From assembly GCA_017883485.1 (NCBI GenBank), contig JADGNM010000072.1, forward strand, positions 1 through 9,661: DNA of 9,661 nucleotides, written 5' to 3'. The notes below the pieces were generated by a model that saw only the letters and a list, made by a program, of their open reading frames with translations, searched no databases and was not told the origin of the DNA. The position numbers and the translations under genes are program-made. Of the stretch, positions 5,658 through 9,661 are shown piece after piece; position 1 is the stretch's first letter, and each line of letters starts with the position of its first letter. The DNA is from Methanosarcina sp. (lineage in GTDB: Archaea > Halobacteriota > Methanosarcinia > Methanosarcinales > Methanosarcinaceae).

Positions 5658-8600
5658 ATGAAGAAAGCTATTTTACAAATATTTACAGCGATTCTGGCGT
5701 TAGGTTTCTTTTGCGGAGCTGCGGCAGCAGCTCCAAGTATATTAGGAACGCCTACGCCCTCACAGAACACTACGGTTACAGGGACAGTTGGTGGAACTCA
5801 ACTGTTCACAATTCCCTTAAACCAGACAGCGACTGTCACATGGACTGTAAATGGGAATTCCACACCAACAAACACTGATAGCAACAATATTGCAACTTTT
5901 AATCATGTCATTCAGTCGGGTTCGTATCAGGTGACAGCCGCCTTACCAGAAGTAGGGCAAATAGCAGTCTGGAATGTGATGGGTACAGCAGGAGCTCCAG
6001 TGATCACCTTGTCTGACCCTTCACCGTCAATTGTTAGCAGTAATATCGGAGAATCAAGAACATTCACTGCGACTGTGAGCCAAACATCGAATATTATATG
6101 GTCTCTTGACGGCAACTCTGTTCAAACAAATAATTTGGTAACTCAGTCATCATATACTACAAGTTCTCCAGCCCAAGGCCCGCACATAGTTAAAGTTGAA
6201 GCACAAAACGAAAACGGAACAGTATCAAAATCCTGGACATGGACCATGAACGACCAGTCCGCAAATAATACAACGGGAAGAAGGATCTGGCAAGATGGAA
6301 TGTCCAAAACGTACACGTGGAATGCGCAGAGTTTCTCAGGTTTCTACTATGACCTTGACTCCGGATTCTCCTCAGAAGAGATGACCATTAAGAATATCGA
6401 CAGAAGCATAGATTCAGGGGACATTGAGTACGTCACAAAACCTACTGAGACTAAATTTGAACATAATGACTGGGGCACTTACCAGCTCATAGGGTTCATG
6501 GCAGAGAAATACTTCGCAGGTTATACTAAAGAAGGCTCCAAAGTTATTGGGGATGATATAAGTCCGATTTCCAACGGTATTCTTTCCAAAATCCTACTCG
6601 ATAATGACGATAAAAAGTCAGTGAGTTCTCAAGATTCTCTTGCCCTTGAAGAGGGTTATACTTTAGTCATCAAAGAGGTCGATATTAACGGGAACAGTGT
6701 CTGGGTCCAGCTAGAAAAGGACGGAAAAGTGGTAGACGATGAATTCGTTTCCTCGGATGGTAACTTTGTTTATGAAACTGACCTTGGCAAAGCTGCGGAT
6801 GTACCCCTGGTTATAGTTCATTTCGGCACAGTTTTCCACGGCGCAGAGAATGATGCTGTCTTCGTACAAGGAATTTTCCAGGTATCGAGCAACTATCAGG
6901 AGGTCAAAGACGGCGATACCTTCGGGGAAATGGAAGTAACATCCATCAGCAGTGATAGAATTGCGATGGAAAACAGTGACAATGTCGGGCTTGATAAGGG
7001 AGAGACAGTCGACCTCATGGGCAAAATAAAGATACAGGTCGCCGATGACAGCAACATACTTCGTTTTGCCCCGATTGTGGACACCGCGGAGGCCGGTACT
7101 TACGAACTGCGCGGGACTGTATACGATGAACAAATAAACGGAGCTACTCTTCCTAAATGGGATACCTTCAACTTTGAAGGATTCTACTATAATATTGATG
7201 AAGGAATAGGAACTGAAAATCTGACTGTCAATAAACTGACTGGCAGCACTATCCCACAAGATGAACTGGTCTATGAGTCCAAGCCTCAACCTGTTAACTT
7301 TGAACATAACAACTGGGGCAATTTCACAGTTGTCGGGTTTATGGCAGACAAATACTTTGCAGGGTATCCTGACAATGCTGTCAACGGGTCAGTTGACAGA
7401 GTAAGCCTTCTCTCGAGCGGTATTCTTTCCAAGATTCTTACCGATAGTGACGACAAAGAGTCCATGTCCCAAGGTTCTGCCCTCGCCCTTCAAGAGGGCT
7501 ATTCCCTCAGCATCAAGGAAGTTGATGTTAATGGGAAAAGTGTCTGGGTTCAACTAGAAAAGGATGGAAGTGTGGTGGACGATGAATTCGTTGCCTCGGG
7601 TGATGATTTTGTCTATGAAACTGATATAGGCAAAGCCACGAAAGTACCTCTTATTATAGTCCACTTTGGCACGGTTTTTTCAGGCGCTGAAAACTCTGCG
7701 GTCTTTGTACAGGGCATTTTCCAGATCTCGGATGAGTACACTGAAATCAACGATGGGGATACCTTTGGCGAGATGGAGGTTACTGGTGTTTCGGAAAGCG
7801 GCATTACAATGAAAAACACTGACAGTATCGGGCTTGACAAAGGCGAAGATACCTCTATTATGGGTAATGTCAGTTTCAAGACTGCTAATGCCGGTACTCT
7901 CAGGTTCTACCCCTTCGTCAAAGTTGAAGGCAGCGGAGGTTCGTCTGCAAACGGACTGAATATAAGCGTACCTGATGAGATATTCGCAGGCAGTGCTTTT
8001 GATATTACAGTAACTGCAGATGGGAATCCGGTCGAAGGCGTCGCTGTAAAGGTTAACGGGAACAGCACGGGCACAACCTCTGCAGACGGAATCGTTCAAT
8101 ATACTGCAGAAAATACGGGAGCCCTGAAGTTAACTGCAGAGAAGAAAGGATACTCAACTGCATCGAAAAATGTCAATGTCGTCCCTCCGAAAGAGGATAT
8201 GAGCCTCAGTGTTTCTCCTGAAACAGTGTATATAGGGGACAACATCACTATTGCAGCCTTGAAAAAGATTGGAGGAAACCCGATAGAGGGTGCAAACGTC
8301 TCAATCGATGGTCAATCACTTGGAGCAACCGGATCCGATGGAAAGATTACGTACAATACAGAGAAAAACGGTACAATCAAAGTTAGTGCTACCAAGGAAG
8401 GCTTCAATGATAATAGCATTGACGTTATGGTTAAAGATCTTGCCCCTATCTTCACAGTCTCCAACCTGACAGTTAATCCTATGGAGGTAAGTGCCGGAAA
8501 GAACACGACCATCTCAGCTATTATCGAGAACACAGGCAACGCTGCGGGAAAATACAATGCATCGTTGTCTATAAACGGAAACGTAACTGACTCAAAAGAA

Positions 8601-8864
8601 GTCTCCATTGATGTCGGAAGAAACGCGACTTTAACCTTCTCACATAGAGAGGAAAAGCCAGGAAACTATACGGCAGTATTAGGAGAAAAGACAGTCACTT
8701 ATAAAGTCAAAGAAAGTTCCCCTATACTGCTATATGTTCTCGGAGCTGTTATCCTGTTATTAATCGGCGGAGCTGCTTACTACTTTACCAAGGGCGGCGG
8801 GGACATAGGAACCCTGCAGGAAAAGGTACAGGAACTCATTAGCTCTATAAAACTAAAAAAGTAA
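5658..8864 (+). CDS. S-layer family surface protein with tandem duplication domains and C-terminal anchor
   Basis: This 1068-residue exported protein has a signal peptide at residues 1 to about 24 (MKKAILQIFTAILALGFF, then an alanine-rich cleavage region). Two weakly similar beta domains follow (about 26-110 and 115-200). Two S-layer duplication domains (about 207-478 and 482-757; TIGR01567/PF07752 type) each carry FxGFYY, FEHNxWG, YFAGY, GILSKIL and DGDTFGEMEV motifs. After a GSGGSSANG linker come two Ig-like beta domains with GNPVEG/GNPIEG motifs (767-845 and 848-926), a CARDB-like domain (about 931-1016), a transmembrane helix (about 1022-1043) and a short basic cytoplasmic tail. There is no cysteine after the signal peptide and no lipobox. 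Many NxS/T sequons fit N-glycosylation. The family forms the Methanosarcina cell lattice. The added beta domains suggest a minor surface or adhesion component rather than the major sheath protein, which is inference. Confidence 0.88.
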   Translation: MKKAILQIFTAILALGFFCGAAAAAPSILGTPTPSQNTTVTGTVGGTQLFTIPLNQTATVTWTVNGNSTPTNTDSNNIATFNHVIQSGSYQVTAALPEVGQIAVWNVMGTAGAPVITLSDPSPSIVSSNIGESRTFTATVSQTSNIIWSLDGNSVQTNNLVTQSSYTTSSPAQGPHIVKVEAQNENGTVSKSWTWTMNDQSANNTTGRRIWQDGMSKTYTWNAQSFSGFYYDLDSGFSSEEMTIKNIDRSIDSGDIEYVTKPTETKFEHNDWGTYQLIGFMAEKYFAGYTKEGSKVIGDDISPISNGILSKILLDNDDKKSVSSQDSLALEEGYTLVIKEVDINGNSVWVQLEKDGKVVDDEFVSSDGNFVYETDLGKAADVPLVIVHFGTVFHGAENDAVFVQGIFQVSSNYQEVKDGDTFGEMEVTSISSDRIAMENSDNVGLDKGETVDLMGKIKIQVADDSNILRFAPIVDTAEAGTYELRGTVYDEQINGATLPKWDTFNFEGFYYNIDEGIGTENLTVNKLTGSTIPQDELVYESKPQPVNFEHNNWGNFTVVGFMADKYFAGYPDNAVNGSVDRVSLLSSGILSKILTDSDDKESMSQGSALALQEGYSLSIKEVDVNGKSVWVQLEKDGSVVDDEFVASGDDFVYETDIGKATKVPLIIVHFGTVFSGAENSAVFVQGIFQISDEYTEINDGDTFGEMEVTGVSESGITMKNTDSIGLDKGEDTSIMGNVSFKTANAGTLRFYPFVKVEGSGGSSANGLNISVPDEIFAGSAFDITVTADGNPVEGVAVKVNGNSTGTTSADGIVQYTAENTGALKLTAEKKGYSTASKNVNVVPPKEDMSLSVSPETVYIGDNITIAALKKIGGNPIEGANVSIDGQSLGATGSDGKITYNTEKNGTIKVSATKEGFNDNSIDVMVKDLAPIFTVSNLTVNPMEVSAGKNTTISAIIENTGNAAGKYNASLSINGNVTDSKEVSIDVGRNATLTFSHREEKPGNYTAVLGEKTVTYKVKESSPILLYVLGAVILLLIGGAAYYFTKGGGDIGTLQEKVQELISSIKLKK
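6276..7079 (+). repeat. S-layer duplication domain, copy 1 (coding)
   Basis: Residues 207-474 form the first of two homologous S-layer domains. Its core (residues 341-427, bases 6678-6938) matches copy 2 at 68 of 87 residues by hand alignment. Domain borders are approximate. Confidence 0.75.
7101..7928 (+). repeat. S-layer duplication domain, copy 2 (coding)
   Basis: Residues 482-757 form the second copy, offset from the first by 281 residues over the conserved core (622-708, bases 7521-7781). In the best 51-base block (6699-6749 against 7542-7592) 45 bases are identical and most differences are silent. Confidence 0.75.
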
Positions 8865-8936
8865 AGAAGCTAATTGAATAAAAAGCAGCTAAAAAGATAA
8901 ACAGAAGCTTAAATAAAGAGAATAAAATCCATAATT

Positions 8937-8966
8937 CCCGCGTTAACCAAAACGCGGGTTTATTCT
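8937..8966. terminator. Hairpin terminator between convergent genes
   Basis: CCCGCGTT (8937-8944) and AACGCGGG (8951-8958) form a perfect 8-bp GC-rich stem with an AACCAA loop, followed on the plus strand by TTTATTCTG and a T-rich stretch. It sits in the 115-bp gap between the surface-protein gene and the convergent regulator gene and may act for both. It is clearest for the plus strand. Confidence 0.65.
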
Positions 8967-8979
8967 GATTTTCTAAGTT

Positions 8980-9501
8980 TCACTCCATTTTTCGAAGTGC
9001 AAGTTCGATAGCCTCTATAAGGCTATTTTTCGGGATAATGGTTGTTACAGGAATATTAAGAATTTTTTCGACAGTAGGGCTTACTATTGGAGCACAGACC
9101 AGGGCCTTAGCTCCATCTCTTTCAGCATTAACGGCTGCGATTATTGCTTCTTCCATTGAGGTTGCGGAGTATTCCCTTATTGTAACCAGCCTGCCGCCGA
9201 TTTTTTTCTTCGTTTCTACAATATTATCAAGTACTGAGCGAGCTGCAATTACAGCGATAAAATCTCCACCATCCGATTCCTTAATCTCACGGATAGTTTT
9301 CACGATCTGACGGAGGGTTTTTATATTAGGATCCCGGTTGCCTGATAGGATCTTGTAGAGGGTACTCGGGGGAATATTGGCTTTTTTGGCAAAATCCACG
9401 GCAGTGAGGTTCAGATCCTCCTTAATCACAGTCAAAAATGTTTTTTGAAATGCCTCATCGGATTCGAAAGCCGATTTGATAACCTTGTCTGCAGCATTCA
9501 T
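8980..9501 (-). CDS. HTH transcriptional regulator with PrpR-N-like C-terminal domain
   Basis: I choose the ATG at 9501 (173 residues) over the one at 9516 (178 residues). A GAGGTT site lies 7 bases before the former, while the latter has only a distant GAAGGT. Numbering from 9501, residues 30-70 form an XRE/Cro-type helix-turn-helix (LNLTAVDFAKKANIPPSTLY, then KILSGNRDPNIKTLRQIV). The remaining 90 or so residues look like an alpha/beta sensor: FIAVIAARSVLD, a run ending AIIAAVNAERDGAKALVCAP, then VSPTVEKILNIPVTTIIPKN, which resembles the N-terminal sensor of propionate regulator PrpR. The family occurs in methanogens as small HTH proteins, but the ligand and targets are unknown to me. It is convergent with the surface-protein gene, so regulation of that gene cannot be assumed. 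An inverted repeat in its own promoter suggests autoregulation. Confidence 0.75.
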   Translation of the reverse strand: MNAADKVIKSAFESDEAFQKTFLTVIKEDLNLTAVDFAKKANIPPSTLYKILSGNRDPNIKTLRQIVKTIREIKESDGGDFIAVIAARSVLDNIVETKKKIGGRLVTIREYSATSMEEAIIAAVNAERDGAKALVCAPIVSPTVEKILNIPVTTIIPKNSLIEAIELALRKME

Positions 9502-9508
9502 AAGATTT

Positions 9509-9514
9509 AACCTC
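9509..9514 (-). promoter_or_regulatory. Shine-Dalgarno site deciding the regulator start
   Basis: On the minus strand GAGGTT precedes the ATG at 9501 by 7 bases. It overlaps the upstream ATG at 9516, which makes that ATG the less likely start. Confidence 0.5.
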
Positions 9515-9545
9515 ATAAATCCGTAAATAAACCTTCAAGTAGATC

Positions 9546-9555
9546 TAAATATTTA
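9546..9555 (-). promoter_or_regulatory. Candidate TATA box of the regulator gene
   Basis: TAAATATTTA, a perfect 10-bp palindrome, lies 45 bp before the chosen start. Read on the minus strand it would place transcription initiation near 9522, leaving a 20-nt leader that still includes the Shine-Dalgarno site. Confidence 0.4.
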
Positions 9556-9594
9556 CAATTAACGGCAGTGTAGCGAATTTGCTGTAAATTGTAA
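9553..9594. promoter_or_regulatory. Inverted repeat overlapping the regulator promoter
   Basis: TTACAATT (9553-9560) and AATTGTAA (9587-9594) are perfect 8-bp inverted copies 34 bp apart centre to centre. CAG (9566-9568) and CTG (9582-9584) on the inner sides extend the symmetry loosely. The promoter-proximal arm overlaps the TATA box, an arrangement suited to an operator for the HTH protein encoded next to it. Confidence 0.35.
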
Positions 9595-9661
9595 GTCAAG
9601 TTTTTAGATACAATAGAGAAAATTGCTCTCTTGATGTTGAATTTTTGACTCAAAGACTGCT
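9595..9661. other. Right-edge intergenic sequence
   Basis: No gene is visible in the last 67 bases. AT-rich TTTTTAGATA (9601-9610) could be a promoter for a divergent gene beyond the window, but there is not enough sequence to judge. Confidence 0.3.

Noticed and set aside
5555..5878. Plus-strand frame of 107 codons overlapping the S-layer gene start
   Set aside because: It runs through the promoter, the ribosome binding site and the signal-peptide codons of the surface-protein gene in a different frame, and its translation has no recognisable domain.
6711..7307. Minus-strand frame of 198 codons inside the S-layer gene
   Set aside because: It lies wholly opposite the well-supported surface-protein gene, spans the boundary of the two repeat domains, and similar antisense frames occur opposite both repeat copies, so it is a shadow of coding constraint.
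9038..9310. Plus-strand frame of 90 codons opposite the HTH regulator
   Set aside because: It is the antisense of a gene with clear helix-turn-helix and sensor features. It has no ribosome binding site of note and a low-complexity hydrophobic translation.

Overview
The window reads as chromosomal DNA of a methanogenic archaeon of the genus Methanosarcina or a very close relative. The reasons are an nrdH-nrdD-nrdG class III ribonucleotide reductase cluster of the methanogen type, a surface protein built on the tandem S-layer duplication domain known from Methanosarcinales, TATA-type promoters with GGAGGTG-type Shine-Dalgarno sites, and AT-rich intergenic regions. The species cannot be fixed from the sequence alone.

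Layout: 1-648 has no convincing gene. It holds what looks like the subterminal hairpin of an IS200/IS605-type (TnpB) element at the left edge, an open but start-less frame (133-342) with two palindromic structures, and then the leader of nrdH. From 649 to 4221, three plus-strand genes make the oxygen-sensitive ribonucleotide reductase system: NrdH redoxin, NrdD glycyl-radical reductase with an ATP-cone, and the NrdG radical-SAM activase. NrdG installs the glycyl radical on NrdD, and NrdH is the likely thiol reductant for the NrdD active site. In methanogens of this type the electrons are known to come from a ferredoxin:disulfide reductase rather than from formate. A three-copy TTGYAGATT repeat before nrdD and a hairpin over the nrdD stop codon suggest the three genes are not simply co-expressed.

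From 4222 to 5473 lies thiL (thiamine-monophosphate kinase), apparently a separate transcription unit. It has its own TATA box, a near-perfect palindrome just upstream of that box, and a possible 23-residue leader ORF whose stop overlaps the thiL start as ATGA. From 5658 to 8864 is a 1068-residue secreted, C-terminally membrane-anchored S-layer-type protein: signal peptide, two N-terminal beta domains, two S-layer duplication domains, two further Ig-like beta domains, a CARDB-like domain and a transmembrane helix.

A strong hairpin at 8937-8958 separates this gene from a convergent minus-strand gene (8980-9501) for an HTH regulator with a PrpR-N-like C-terminal domain. Its promoter region carries an inverted repeat that could be an autoregulatory operator. 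Most of the window is ordinary Methanosarcina core and surface-protein content. No clearly new multi-gene system is visible. The points most worth checking are the non-canonical CxxE metal-binding motif and duplicated N-terminal extension of NrdD, and several candidate regulatory elements.
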